A stretch of DNA of 64,000 nt from Kribbella flavida DSM 17836 (GTDB taxonomy: Bacteria; Actinomycetota; Actinomycetes; Propionibacteriales; Kribbellaceae), in contig NC_013729.1 in the NCBI RefSeq assembly GCF_000024345.1, positions 4,898,001 to 4,962,000 on the forward strand, read 5' to 3'. Positions 41,705 to 50,276 of this stretch are shown one piece after another; positions within the stretch are counted from its first letter, which is position 1; each line of letters opens with the position of its first letter. The translations under genes were made by a program, and so were the position numbers. The notes under the pieces are model-generated. The model saw only the letters and a program-made list of their open reading frames with translations. It did not search any database and was not told where the DNA came from.

Positions 41705-42532
41705 CTGAGGTTCGTCGGGGTCGATCTGGCCTGGGGCCGCCGCGGCGTCACCGGTCTCGCCGTCGCCGACGCGACGGGCCGGCTGCTCGATGCGGCCGTC
41801 CGGCGTACCGACGACGACATCCTGGCCTGGTTGCGCCGGTGGACCGGCGGTCCGTGCTTCGTCGCCTTCGACGCGCCGGTGATCGTGGTGAACCCGGCCG
41901 GCCACCGACCCTGCGAGCGGCTGATCTCGCAGTACTTCGGCCGGTACGGCGCGTCCTGCCACGCCGCCAACACGGCGGGCGCGAGCTTCGTCGACGGCTC
42001 ACGCGCCGTCGGCCTCGTCGAGGCCCTCGACCTGGACCTCGACCCCACCAGCACGTCGCCCCGCCGCGCCGCCGAGGTCTACCCGCACCCCGCCTTGGTA
42101 GCGCTTTTCGACCTGCCGCGCGTGCTGCAGTACAAGGCGAAACCCGGCCGCGACTTCCACCACCTGCGGTCGGAGATGCTCCGCCTCGCCGAGTACGTCG
42201 AGTCCCTGGCGACCGCGCCGACGCCGCTGCACGTGAAGACCTGCGATGCCTGGCACAACCTGCGCACCGGACTCGCCCAAGCCACCATCAAGGCCGACCT
42301 CAAACGTGTCGAGGACACCCTCGACGCCGTGGTCTGCACCTATATCGCGCTCTACGCCGCCACCAACCCCACCGAGGTCCGCTACTTCGGCGACCCGGCC
42401 ACCGGCCAGATCCTCACCCCGGTGACGCCGGCCTTGGCGGCGCGCTTCGACCAACAGTTTCCACCGCCCCGATCCCGTTCAGTGTCTGGTCACAGCAGCC
42501 TTGAGGTCGTCCGCCCGCAGCAAGGCAAGTAG
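41705..42532 (+). CDS. DUF429 protein
   Basis: About 275 aa. RFVGVDLAWGRRGVTGLAVA followed by CFVAFDAPVIVVN and AAEVYPHPALVALFD matches the DUF429 RNase H-like fold. Homology starts at LRFVGVDL, but the frame has no ATG or GTG there; CTG 41705 or, less likely, TTG 41831 must serve, or the start has been mutated. The C-terminus runs 54 nt into the convergent pyrE gene. Function unknown. Confidence 0.7.
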   Translation: MRFVGVDLAWGRRGVTGLAVADATGRLLDAAVRRTDDDILAWLRRWTGGPCFVAFDAPVIVVNPAGHRPCERLISQYFGRYGASCHAANTAGASFVDGSRAVGLVEALDLDLDPTSTSPRRAAEVYPHPALVALFDLPRVLQYKAKPGRDFHHLRSEMLRLAEYVESLATAPTPLHVKTCDAWHNLRTGLAQATIKADLKRVEDTLDAVVCTYIALYAATNPTEVRYFGDPATGQILTPVTPALAARFDQQFPPPRSRSVSGHSSLEVVRPQQGK

Positions 42533-43012
42533 CTCGAGATCCACGCCCTCGAGCGCCTCGCCACCACCCTGCCCCCGGTCGATCACACACAGAGCCTCTC
42601 GCACCTCGGCACCCAAGGCCCGCAACTCCTCGGTCGACAGCACGATCTGCCCACCGCTGGTGACCACGTCCTCCACCACCAGCACCCGCCGGCCCGCAAC
42701 GTCCGCACCTTCCGCCAACCGCCGAGTGCCGTACCCCTTCGCCTCCTTGCGCACGAACGCACACGGCAGACCGGTGTGCCGCCCCAGCGCGGTGACGACC
42801 GGAATCCCACCCATCTCCAGTCCCGCGAGCACCTCGGTCTCGGCCGGTACCAGCGGCACCATCGCCGCGGCGATCTCGTCCAGCAGGACCGGATCCGCCT
42901 CGAACCGGTACTTGTCGAAGTACTCCCCCGTCGTGATGCCCGACCGGAGCACGAACTCCCCGGTCAGGTGCGCCACCTGCTGAATCCGCCGCGCCAGCTC
43001 CAGTCGCTCCAC
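42479..43012 (-). CDS. pyrE: Orotate phosphoribosyltransferase
   Basis: 177 aa from GTG 43012. It catalyses orotate + PRPP to OMP + PPi in pyrimidine synthesis. GLEMGGIPVVTALGRHTGLP, FVRKEAKGYGTRRLAEGADV and the PRPP-binding loop VLVVEDVVTSGGQIVLSTEE are intact. N-terminal THLTGEFVLRSGITTGEYFD-like sequence places it in the actinomycete PyrE type. Not in an operon with other pyr genes here. Confidence 0.95.
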   Translation of the reverse strand: MERLELARRIQQVAHLTGEFVLRSGITTGEYFDKYRFEADPVLLDEIAAAMVPLVPAETEVLAGLEMGGIPVVTALGRHTGLPCAFVRKEAKGYGTRRLAEGADVAGRRVLVVEDVVTSGGQIVLSTEELRALGAEVREALCVIDRGQGGGEALEGVDLELLALLRADDLKAAVTRH

Positions 43013-43094
43013 AACCGAAACCCTACGGGCCTCGTCCTCGGGTCCGTCGCGTCACGTGCCAATCGCCACGCCGTCGAGCCACCGAGGTGCCGGC

Positions 43095-44342
43095 TCAGCC
43101 TGCCTTCTGCTCAGGGCCGGACTGCAGCAGGTGCGCCGGCACCATGCGCCGGAAGTCCTCCACCGGGATGATGGGTACGCCGTACTCCCGCGCGGCCCGC
43201 GCCTTCAACGACAGGCTGTCGACGTCGGCCGCCACCACGAACGTCGTGTCCGGCCGCACCGCCTCCTGCGGGCGGAACCCGGCCGCGACCGCCCGGTCCC
43301 ACCAGACCTCCCGCGCCTCGACCATGTCGCCGGTGAACACCAGCGTGCTGCCCGGCGGAAACCCGCGCGCCCCCGGCCGAGCCGGTACGACGTACTGGCC
43401 GTTGCTCGCCGCCAGCAACGCATCGTCCACATCGGCGGCAGTCCGCCCGAGCATGGTCGCGACCCGATCCAGATCCGCGCGCTGTCCCCCGGTGATGTCG
43501 CCGTCGCGCCAGACGGCGGCGGCCAGCCCGTCGAGGTACGAGCCGTGCAGCCGATCGACCTGCGAGCGGGTCAGAGCGAGATCCGTCGCCACGTGCACCA
43601 GCAGGTCCGCACCGGCGGCATCGATCTCGCGATCGGCCAGCAACGTGTCCAGGACGCTCAGGTACGAGTCGGCCTGCGGCGGCTCCGGCACCCGGGGCAG
43701 CTGATCGACCAGCCGGCTCATCCACCCGTGCCGGCCGCCGGCGTGCACCGGTCGCACGGTCGGCGTGAAAGTCGTGCCCGGCAGCTCCGGCCACGGCAGC
43801 CCACGGATCTCCTCGTACGCCCACTGCCACGGCGGCGGGGACGGGAACGACCGCAGGTACGTCGCGAACAGCTCAGCCGTCGCGCGCGTGTCCGCGAGGG
43901 CCGAATGCCAACCCTGCAGGGAGATCCCGGCCGCGGCGCAGCATGCCCCCAACGTCCGCTTCGACCCCGGGTACAGATAGCCGGCGAGCGCCATCGTGCA
44001 CATCGACCGCTCGGTGATCAACGGCACCACGTGCCCGAGCCGGGCGAACTCCGCCCGCAGGAACCCGAGGTCGAACTCCACGTTGTGCCCGACCACCATC
44101 CGCCCCGCGAGCAGCGCGCCGAGATGACGCGCGACGTCCACGAACTCCGGCGCGGCCAGCACGTCGGCGGTCAGGATCCCGTGGATGTGCTGCGGGCCGA
44201 GATCGCGCTGCGGGTTCAGCAGCGTCACCCACTCGTGCTCGAACCGGCCGTGCTGGTCGAGCAGCACGACCGCGATCTCGATCACCCGGTGCCGGTGCCC
44301 GGGCAGCAGGCCGGTCGTCTCGGTGTCGATGACGGCATACAT
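43095..44342 (-). CDS. DnaQ-like 3'-5' exonuclease with C-terminal BRCT-like domain
   Basis: 415 aa from ATG 44342 (GAGGAGG upstream), which opens directly on exonuclease motif I, AVIDTETTGLLPGHRHRVIE. Motif II is GRMVVGHNVEFDLGFL and motif III WHSALADTRATAELFATYLR, giving all DEDDh catalytic residues. A helical middle follows, and the last 80 residues (GSTLVFTGDMVEAREVWWDR, FVVAADVDSLSLKAR, ARAAREYGVPIIPVEDF) fit a BRCT fold. Probably a repair exonuclease related to the polymerase III epsilon family. Confidence 0.88.
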   Translation of the reverse strand: MYAVIDTETTGLLPGHRHRVIEIAVVLLDQHGRFEHEWVTLLNPQRDLGPQHIHGILTADVLAAPEFVDVARHLGALLAGRMVVGHNVEFDLGFLRAEFARLGHVVPLITERSMCTMALAGYLYPGSKRTLGACCAAAGISLQGWHSALADTRATAELFATYLRSFPSPPPWQWAYEEIRGLPWPELPGTTFTPTVRPVHAGGRHGWMSRLVDQLPRVPEPPQADSYLSVLDTLLADREIDAAGADLLVHVATDLALTRSQVDRLHGSYLDGLAAAVWRDGDITGGQRADLDRVATMLGRTAADVDDALLAASNGQYVVPARPGARGFPPGSTLVFTGDMVEAREVWWDRAVAAGFRPQEAVRPDTTFVVAADVDSLSLKARAAREYGVPIIPVEDFRRMVPAHLLQSGPEQKAG

Positions 44343-44447
44343 CCGCGACGCCTCCTCGGGTTCGTTCCGACCTGACACCAGCCAACCAGGCGCCACCGAC
44401 ATTTCCCGGCCGCCGCCCAGGATCGCCGCCCAGCAGGGCGATCCGGA

Positions 44448-45080
44448 TCAGGCCGGTACGTCGACCGCGATCTCCTCGCCCAGCGTCGCACCCAGCCCGA
44501 GATCCAGGTCGTCACCGCTCCAGAACCGGCCCGGGTCGTACCAGTTCGGGCGCCGCTCCGCAGGCAGCAGACCCATCTCCTCGTACGTCACCGCGACCAC
44601 CTCGGCGCAGTACGCCGTCTCCAGCTCGAGCTCACGACGTCCCCGCCGGAACGCCGGCACCCGTCCCCGCAGCCAGCGGGAAGCCAGCCGGGCCGTCGAC
44701 GGGAACGGCGTACCGTCGAGCCGCGCCACGACCCGCAGTACGGCGTCCTCCATCTCCTTGGTCACCGGGTGGTCCAGCTGCCGCAGCCACGCGCGCTGGC
44801 CGTACTTGTTCGACCAGGTGGTCACCGCGTCGCGCAGGTCGTGCAGCTGGACGCCGCGCTGGTGGTTCCCGGTCCACACGTCCGGCAGCGACCGGCCCAG
44901 CTCCGCGTGCCACATCAGGGGCGGCAGGTCCTCGATCACGATCGCCATCCCGACGTGGTTCACCGGGCTGTTCGTGGTCAGCCGGATCGCGCGGTCGGCC
45001 GCCGAACCGCCGCGAAACAGCCAAATGTCACCCGTTCGTGTCAGATCCGTAGCCTCGTCCAGCGATATCCGCGTCTCCAC
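44448..45080 (-). CDS. Permuted papain-like (YiiX/NlpC-P60 type) hydrolase
   Basis: 210 aa from GTG 45080. The N-terminal RTGDIWLFRGGSAADRAIRL, SPVNHVGMAIVI with the conserved His, MWHAELG, and late TAYCAEVVAVTYEEMGLL with the nucleophilic Cys are in permuted order (His before Cys). This is typical of the YaeF/YiiX amidase family. No signal peptide, so a cytosolic amidase or lipid-linked role is likely. It is divergent from the small TM gene, with 18 nt between the starts. Confidence 0.8.
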   Translation of the reverse strand: METRISLDEATDLTRTGDIWLFRGGSAADRAIRLTTNSPVNHVGMAIVIEDLPPLMWHAELGRSLPDVWTGNHQRGVQLHDLRDAVTTWSNKYGQRAWLRQLDHPVTKEMEDAVLRVVARLDGTPFPSTARLASRWLRGRVPAFRRGRRELELETAYCAEVVAVTYEEMGLLPAERRPNWYDPGRFWSGDDLDLGLGATLGEEIAVDVPA

Positions 45081-45098
45081 GTCGCTAGGTTAGTGCTC

Positions 45099-45254
45099 AT
45101 GAAGCTATGGAAGGTGCTCGGCGTCGCCGGTCTGGTGGGTGTCGCGGCGACCGGTGTGGTGATCGCGCGCGGCGAGCGCAAGCGGCGCGCCTACACGCCC
45201 GAAGAGGTCCGCGACCGGCTCAAGGCCCGGGTCCGGGAAGCCGCCAACGCCTGA
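45099..45254 (+). CDS. Small single-TM protein, 51 aa
   Basis: ATG 45099. MKLWKVLGVAGLVGVAATGV is one membrane helix, followed by a short basic tail (RGERKRRAYTPEEVRDRLKA). Such one-helix basic proteins are common in actinomycetes and of unknown function. Positive residues after the helix predict a cytosolic C-terminus. Confidence 0.65.
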   Translation: MKLWKVLGVAGLVGVAATGVVIARGERKRRAYTPEEVRDRLKARVREAANA

Positions 45255-45290
45255 CGCGCGCCGGCCCGCGGGATCGGGCCGGGACACGCC

Positions 45291-45782
45291 CTAGAGGTTG
45301 TGCAGAGCAACCTCTTCCAGCCGCCCGTCGGTGATCGTGGCGGTCTGGAACGTCTTGTACGGCTGGCGCCGGCGGTCCGTCGGCGAGCCCGGGTTGAGCA
45401 GCCGCAAACCCCGCGGCGTCGTACTGTCCCACGGGATGTGGCTGTGCCCGAAGACGAGCAGATCGACGTCCGGGTAGGCCTTCTCGCACCGCAGCTCCCG
45501 GCCCTTGGCCGCGCCCGTCTCGTGCACGACGGCGACCCGCAGCCCGTCGAGCGTCTCGCGCGCGACCTCCGGCAGCCGCTTCCGCAGCTCGGGGCCGTCG
45601 TTGTTCCCCCAGCACCCGATCAGGTGCCGCGCCCGCGCGGTCAGCTCGTCGAGCAGCTCGACGCTCACCCAGTCACCGGCATGGACGACGACGTCGGCTT
45701 CGTCCACCGCGTCCCAGACGGGCTCGGGCAACCGCTTCGCGCGGACCGGCAAGTGGGTGTCCGAGATCAGCACAAGCCTCAT
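45291..45782 (-). CDS. Metallophosphoesterase, MJ0936/YfcE type
   Basis: 163 aa. Di-metal motifs: LISDTHLP, VVHAGDWVS, GCWGNNDGPE and LVFGHSHIPW with RLLNPGSPTDRR. This family includes cyclic-phosphodiesterases. ATG at 45782 opens directly on the first metal motif. Cytosolic. Confidence 0.92.
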   Translation of the reverse strand: MRLVLISDTHLPVRAKRLPEPVWDAVDEADVVVHAGDWVSVELLDELTARARHLIGCWGNNDGPELRKRLPEVARETLDGLRVAVVHETGAAKGRELRCEKAYPDVDLLVFGHSHIPWDSTTPRGLRLLNPGSPTDRRRQPYKTFQTATITDGRLEEVALHNL

Positions 45783-45847
45783 GGACCCCCACTATGCCAG
45801 CGGCCTCGCCGTGAGGCCGGACCGCTCACTCCCAGCGGCCGGCGTGG

Positions 45848-46855
45848 TCAGCTCCCGCCCGCCTGCGCCGCCTGCAGCTGAGCGATCAGCTCGCGCTCGC
45901 GCGCCGGGCTGAGACCAGCCTTCCGCTCGCGGTCCAGACCCAGCTCCCGCTCCCACTCCAGCGCGTCCCGCAGGAACTCCGCCCGCGGCCGGTGCTTCAG
46001 CCCAGCTGCAACCGCCGCCTGTCCACTGCGGCTCGACCAGCCTTCGTACCCCGGCTCGGTCAGCCACATGGCGAGCGACTCCGGCCCCATGTACTGCTCG
46101 ACTTTCTGCTCCTTCAGCCACTCCCGCGGGGCGAGCACCACCGGCCCGGTGTGCCCGCCGATCTCCCGGACGAGCTCGATCCACTGCCCGAACGGCACCA
46201 CCGGACCGATCGCGTCGAACGTCCCGACCACCTGCTGCTCCGCGCAGTCCAGCAGCCACGACGCCAGATCCCGTACGTCGATCACCGACGTCGCCAGCTC
46301 GGGCGTGTCCGGGACCAGCAGCGGCTCCTCCGGACCTCGGGCCGCCCGTGCCACCCAGGCACCGGCCCGGTCACTCGGGTCGCCCGGTCCACCGATCAGG
46401 CCGGCTCGGGCGATCACCAGCCGATCCCCGACAGCCTCGACCGAGGCCTGCTCGCACGCCACCTTCGCCTCGCCGTACTGGTCGCGGTCGGCCTCGTCGG
46501 ACTCAGCCGCGGCGCGCAGCGGGAACGACTCGTCCGCGCCGGGCGTGCTGAAGTCGGCGTACACGTTGCCGGTCGACACGTACGTCCAGTGCCGCGCCCG
46601 CTCGCCGAGCGCCGCCAGCGCGGACCGGACGAAGCCTGGCTGCCACGACACCTCGAACACCGCGTCCCAGTCCTGCGCCGGTACGCCGTCGTACGCGTCG
46701 GGCCTGCTCCGGTCGGTCGCGACCAGCTGGGCGCCGTCGGCAACGGCTCCGCTCTCACCCCGGGCGACGCAAGTGACGTCGTGCCCGCGCGCGATCGCCT
46801 GCGTCGCGATCTCCCGTCCGAGCCAAGCGGTGCCGCCGAGTACCAGGATGTCCAT
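45848..46855 (-). CDS. NAD-dependent epimerase/reductase
   Basis: 335 aa from ATG 46855, which opens on the glycine motif MDILVLGGTAWLGREIATQA. Further: WTYVSTGNVYADFS, the DRDQYGEAKVACEQA segment with the YxxxK catalytic pair, and ATSVIDVRDLASWLLDC. An isoflavone-reductase/epimerase-like SDR. A longer frame from GTG 46939 lacks homology. Substrate not evident. Confidence 0.87.
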   Translation of the reverse strand: MDILVLGGTAWLGREIATQAIARGHDVTCVARGESGAVADGAQLVATDRSRPDAYDGVPAQDWDAVFEVSWQPGFVRSALAALGERARHWTYVSTGNVYADFSTPGADESFPLRAAAESDEADRDQYGEAKVACEQASVEAVGDRLVIARAGLIGGPGDPSDRAGAWVARAARGPEEPLLVPDTPELATSVIDVRDLASWLLDCAEQQVVGTFDAIGPVVPFGQWIELVREIGGHTGPVVLAPREWLKEQKVEQYMGPESLAMWLTEPGYEGWSSRSGQAAVAAGLKHRPRAEFLRDALEWERELGLDRERKAGLSPARERELIAQLQAAQAGGS

Positions 46856-47048
46856 GGCTCCAGCCAAGCAGTCCGGACCGGCAAAGCCCAGCTTGCTCTG
46901 CTGAGAGCAGAGCAGCTCGGGCAGGTCCGAATCCGGCACGCTTCGTGGCCTGCCCTCCGCGCGGCGTCATCAGGGAGCGCCGCCTCTTGCGAACCGCGGG
47001 TTCCGGGCGCACTGTCAGCAGCAGGGAGACTTTCACCAAGGGGGAACC

Positions 47049-47363
47049 ATGGCGGGATTCGTGCAGATCATCGAGTACCGGACGGCGAAGCCGGACGAGG
47101 TCGTCGCGCTGATGACCGAGTTCCGTGCCCAGCGGCAGGCCTCCGGCGAGGGCCCGGGCCCGACCCGGGCGATGGCGTGCGTGGACCGCGACACCGCGGA
47201 CCGGTACGTCTCGATCATCGAGTTCGCCTCGTACGAGGAAGCGATGGAGAACTCCAAACGGTCCGACACCAGCGAGTTCGCGGCCGGCCTGGCCGAGCTG
47301 TGCGACGGACCGCCGACGTTCCGGAACCTTGACCTGCTCGAAGCGATGGACTACCCACGCTGA
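47049..47363 (+). CDS. Small ABM-like (dimeric ferredoxin-fold) protein, 104 aa
   Basis: ATG 47049 with AAGGGGGAACC upstream. Alternation of strands and helices (GFVQIIEYRTAKPDEVVALM, CVDRDTADRYVSIIEFASYE, EAMENSKRSDTSEFAAGLAE) fits a dimeric alpha-beta barrel, the antibiotic-biosynthesis-monooxygenase-like fold. Catalytic role unknown. A terminator hairpin follows at once. Confidence 0.75.
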   Translation: MAGFVQIIEYRTAKPDEVVALMTEFRAQRQASGEGPGPTRAMACVDRDTADRYVSIIEFASYEEAMENSKRSDTSEFAAGLAELCDGPPTFRNLDLLEAMDYPR

Positions 47364-47380
47364 GTTGGTCCCCAGGGTTT

Positions 47381-47424
47381 CGAGCGGGCCGGACACCGCA
47401 GGGAGTTCGGCGCCGGCCCGCTCG
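47381..47424. terminator. Terminator hairpin after 47363
   Basis: Perfect 12-bp stem CGAGCGGGCCGG (47381-47392) with complement at 47413-47424 and a 20-nt loop, 18 nt after the stop. No T-run. Confidence 0.6.
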
Positions 47425-47730
47425 GGAAAGACCAGGTCCGCGGCGCCGGACCCGGTCGTGGTCAGCCGGGCTGGATCGGTGAGGTAGGAGCCAGTCGGTG
47501 GTGAGGAGCCGGTCTGCGGGTGACCGGTTCCGATGCGAACAGATCAGATCGGCGAGTCGTCCGATCCGGTCCTGGTGACGGCCCGGCGCGTCGGGTGCCG
47601 GGCCGTCGTCATGCCCTGGCCCGGCATGCCCGGCCCGGCATGGCCCCGGCCCTGTCGTGCCCGGCGGGTCATGGCCGGCCGGCGGTCGGCGCCGGCGGCG
47701 TACTACGCGGTCGGCGGCGGCGCCGGCGTA
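47425..47730. other. GC-rich intergenic, no gene seen
   Basis: Holds CCCGGCATG repeats near 47620-47645 and a repeated GTACTAC motif near 47698-47735. No supported coding frame. Confidence 0.4.
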
Positions 47731-48072
47731 CTACGGTGTCGCGCCGGCCTCGTTGGCGGTCTGGCCTTCGGGTGGGGGCTCGGGCGCGGGGTGCAGCTCC
47801 GGCCAGGGCCGGGGCGGCAGATCCGCGCGCACGGGCACCTCCGGGTCGGGCCCTGGATCGGGGTCCAGCCACTCGACCTCGGTCGCGCCCTCGTGGCCGT
47901 GGATGGCGATCACCGAGTCGATCCCGTCCCACACCGTGGTGGTCGGATAGTCGCCGTACCAGCGCAGCGCGACGGCCCCGTCGGTGAACTGCACCCCCTC
48001 GGCGACCGGCCCGGTCCCGCTGACGCCGGAGACGTCGTGGTGACGGATCAGCCGAAACCGACGAGAACTCAT
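47731..48072 (-). CDS. Conserved hypothetical protein, 113 aa
   Basis: ATG 48072 overlaps the stop of the 48069 gene (ATGA). Core RRFRLIRHHDVSGVSGTGPV, EGVQFTDGAVALRWYGDYPT, TTVWDGIDSVIAIHGHEG, followed by a Pro/Glu-rich tail. Similar proteins recur in actinomycetes without known function. Coupled with the following small protein. Confidence 0.7.
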   Translation of the reverse strand: MSSRRFRLIRHHDVSGVSGTGPVAEGVQFTDGAVALRWYGDYPTTTVWDGIDSVIAIHGHEGATEVEWLDPDPGPDPEVPVRADLPPRPWPELHPAPEPPPEGQTANEAGATP

Positions 48073-48296
48073 GTCGGCGCCACCTCCCACAACCGCTCCC
48101 CCGGCAACGGCCGGCCGCCGCCCGGATCCGCGGCCGACAACGGCTCGCTCGTCACCCGCAGCCCGGCGAACCGCCGGGTCATCGCCGCGGCGTACCGGCC
48201 CGCGAGCTCGGCCTCCGCGCAGTAGTCCGCGACCACGTGGTCCCCGAACCACACGCGGACCCGGCAGCGTCGAGATTCCGCGTCGTCGTCGCCCAT
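48069..48296 (-). CDS. Hypothetical protein, 75 aa
   Basis: ATG 48296. RRCRVRVWFGDHVVADYCAE is followed by AELAGRYAAAMTRRFAGLRV. First gene of a two-gene unit with 47731. No domain recognised; both products are cytosolic and small, possibly subunits of one complex (inference). The 182 nt between this gene and the immunity cluster hold nothing recognisable. Confidence 0.65.
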   Translation of the reverse strand: MGDDDAESRRCRVRVWFGDHVVADYCAEAELAGRYAAAMTRRFAGLRVTSEPLSAADPGGGRPLPGERLWEVAPT

Positions 48297-48478
48297 CAGT
48301 GCACCCGGCGACTGGCAAGGAGGCGGCCGTTCCCGCCCCGTGGTGTTCCCATCAGCGACATCGAGCACCTGCACATCACGTCGATCACTTCCACTTCCCT
48401 GTGGGGATGGGTTCACAGGTAGTGACGAAGCCCTCACCGGCTTATGACGCGACTTCCGGAAATTTCTCCCCGCGGGCT

Positions 48479-48949
48479 TCAGCCGCGCACCCACGGCCCC
48501 CACGTGCCCTCGTCCTGAGCATCCGGCGTCGTGCCCGGCCCGAAGTACTTGATCCCCACACCCGGCAGGTACGCCGCCACCAGAAGCGAAAGGTTGTGAC
48601 ACAGCAGCACCGCAAGATCGGGCCGCACCGCCACCACCCGCTCGAAGGCCGCCTTCCCCTCCGCCTTCAGCACGTCGTCGTCCCGCCCGCCGAACCGGAT
48701 GTCGACCTCGACCGGATACCCGTCCATCGCCTGCACGTCCTCGGGCCCCGGATCGACGTCGGCATACCCGTTGGGCCGCACGATGAACCCCAACCACCCG
48801 TCATCCACCGTCACGGCCCGCCCCCGCAACCCCACCTCCCCGTCCCCGGCCCCCGCCGCCCTCTCAAGCCCCAACGCCCCACACAACCACCGAGCCACCA
48901 CCCCCGCCGGCTCCCCCGACCGAATGAACAAACTCGCGTTGTCGGACAT
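48479..48949 (-). CDS. Probable immunity protein, paralogue 3
   Basis: 156 aa. It shares a clear pattern with the proteins at 49326 and 49800: a LGLE segment, a GWLGFIVRPNGYADVDPGPE-type middle, VQAMDGYPVEVDI, LLCHNLSLLVAAYLPGVGIK followed by YF, and a terminal WGPWV. It is the most distal gene of the toxin operon. I do not recognise a named immunity family; the role is inferred from position after the toxin and from the paralogy. Confidence 0.75.
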   Translation of the reverse strand: MSDNASLFIRSGEPAGVVARWLCGALGLERAAGAGDGEVGLRGRAVTVDDGWLGFIVRPNGYADVDPGPEDVQAMDGYPVEVDIRFGGRDDDVLKAEGKAAFERVVAVRPDLAVLLCHNLSLLVAAYLPGVGIKYFGPGTTPDAQDEGTWGPWVRG

Positions 48950-48958
48950 CCCGCCTCC

Positions 48959-49333
48959 TCACCCCAGCCGTCGGCGTACCTCGTCCGCATCGAGGCCCGC
49001 CGCAACCTCAACCGCTCGCATGGCCCCCAGCTCCATCAGATGCGCCCCGGACTCGCCCGGCAACATCGTCTCCACGAACCACACCGCGAACTCCGACGCA
49101 CTTTCCGCATCCGCCGCATCGAGCGTCACCGCCTGCCCGGTCCCACTGAGCGCAATCTCCAGCTCCGGCTGGCCCGGCCCCAACGGAATCAACGCCTCGA
49201 GCGCCATGCTCGACCCTTCAACACTGGTGCCCACCCGCACACCAGGCCACCGCTCGCGCAACAACACCGCGAACTTCTCCGCCGCAACCCTCCACGGCGG
49301 CTCCTCCAAGGGCGCAATCACAAACTCACTCAC
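48959..49333 (-). CDS. Small protein between immunity paralogues, 124 aa
   Basis: Starts 8 nt before the end of the upstream immunity gene (overlap). Acidic: MALEALIPLGPGQPELEIAL, SEFAVWFVETMLPGESGAHL, with a C-terminal helix (GLDADEVRRRLG). It does not share the paralogues' pattern. Could be a second kind of immunity protein or an accessory factor. Unrecognised. Confidence 0.65.
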   Translation of the reverse strand: MSEFVIAPLEEPPWRVAAEKFAVLLRERWPGVRVGTSVEGSSMALEALIPLGPGQPELEIALSGTGQAVTLDAADAESASEFAVWFVETMLPGESGAHLMELGAMRAVEVAAGLDADEVRRRLG

Positions 49334-49784
49334 TCAGCAGCACCCACGGCTTCCACGGCTCGACGTCCGGCCCGTCAAGCCACGTGTTCGCCTCAAAGTA
49401 GTGCGTCCCCACCCCAGGCCGACTCGCAGCAACCAAGACCTCCAGATTGTGCGACAACAACACCGGCACCTCAGGCATCCCCGCCACCAAAGCCTCGAAC
49501 ATCAACCGAGCCTCCTCCGCCTGCTTCCCCTTGTGCGTCCGGCTCTGCACATCAACCCGCACCCCGTACCGATCCATCGCCTGCACCTCCCCCGGCTCCG
49601 GCTCGAACGAGTTCCGCTCGACGAACACCCCCACCCACCCGTCGAACGACCGCCCCCGCCCGCGGTACTGCAGCTCGTCCTCGGTGCCCGCGAGCAGCTC
49701 CAGCCCGAGGACGTGCGAAACCCACTCCCCCACCGCGCCGACCGGCTCGGCGACAGCCAGAAAGATCTCGTCGCTGTCAGCCAC
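49326..49784 (-). CDS. Probable immunity protein, paralogue 2
   Basis: 152 aa. Shared pattern: AVGEWVSHVLGLELLAGTED, GWVGVFVERNSFEPEPGEVQ, AMDRYGVRVDVQS, VPVLLSHNLEVLVAASRPGV, then THYFE and WKPWVLL. Overlaps the next gene by 8 nt and follows paralogue 1 by 15 nt. Divergence from the other two copies is strong away from the motifs, as expected if each neutralises a different toxin variant (inference). Confidence 0.75.
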   Translation of the reverse strand: MADSDEIFLAVAEPVGAVGEWVSHVLGLELLAGTEDELQYRGRGRSFDGWVGVFVERNSFEPEPGEVQAMDRYGVRVDVQSRTHKGKQAEEARLMFEALVAGMPEVPVLLSHNLEVLVAASRPGVGTHYFEANTWLDGPDVEPWKPWVLLSE

Positions 49785-49799
49785 CCGTCCTCCTGCGAC

Positions 49800-50276
49800 T
49801 CACCGATGCGAGCGAGAACTGACCCAGGGCCGCCACACCTCGACATCCGGCGCGTCCAGAGTCACCTCACCGTCGAAGTACTTCGTCCCCGCCCCCGGCA
49901 GATGAGCAGCGACCAAGATCGCCAGCTCCTCACACAGCACCATCGGTACGCCGGGATGCCCGTCGACCAGCCGCTCGAAGATCCGCCGCGTCTCACCATG
50001 CAGCACCGCCTCGGTCTTCGCGTCGTACTTGACGCTGACCTCCACGCCGTACCCGTCGATCGCCTGCACCTCGCCGGGTTCCGGATCCGGCGACACATAC
50101 CCATTCCGCCTCACCACGACCCCCAGCCACCCCTCAGCCTCCGCAGGCCGCCCCCGCAGCACGACCCGCTCCGGCTCAACTCCCACCACTTCGAACCCGA
50201 GGAACACCACCATCCACTCAGCAACCTGACCAGGCGTCCCGTCCACGTCCAGAAAGATGCTGTCGGTACTGGACAT
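49800..50276 (-). CDS. Probable immunity protein, paralogue 1 (cognate)
   Basis: 158 aa. ATG 50276 overlaps the toxin stop by one base (TGATG), the tightest coupling expected for toxin and cognate immunity protein. Pattern: GQVAEWMVVFLGFEVVGVEP, EGWLGVVVRRNGYVSPDPEP, GEVQAIDGYGVEVSVKY, VLCEELAILVAAHLPGAGTK then YF, WRPWV. Acidic overall, consistent with covering a nucleic-acid-binding toxin surface. Confidence 0.78.
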   Translation of the reverse strand: MSSTDSIFLDVDGTPGQVAEWMVVFLGFEVVGVEPERVVLRGRPAEAEGWLGVVVRRNGYVSPDPEPGEVQAIDGYGVEVSVKYDAKTEAVLHGETRRIFERLVDGHPGVPMVLCEELAILVAAHLPGAGTKYFDGEVTLDAPDVEVWRPWVSSRSHR

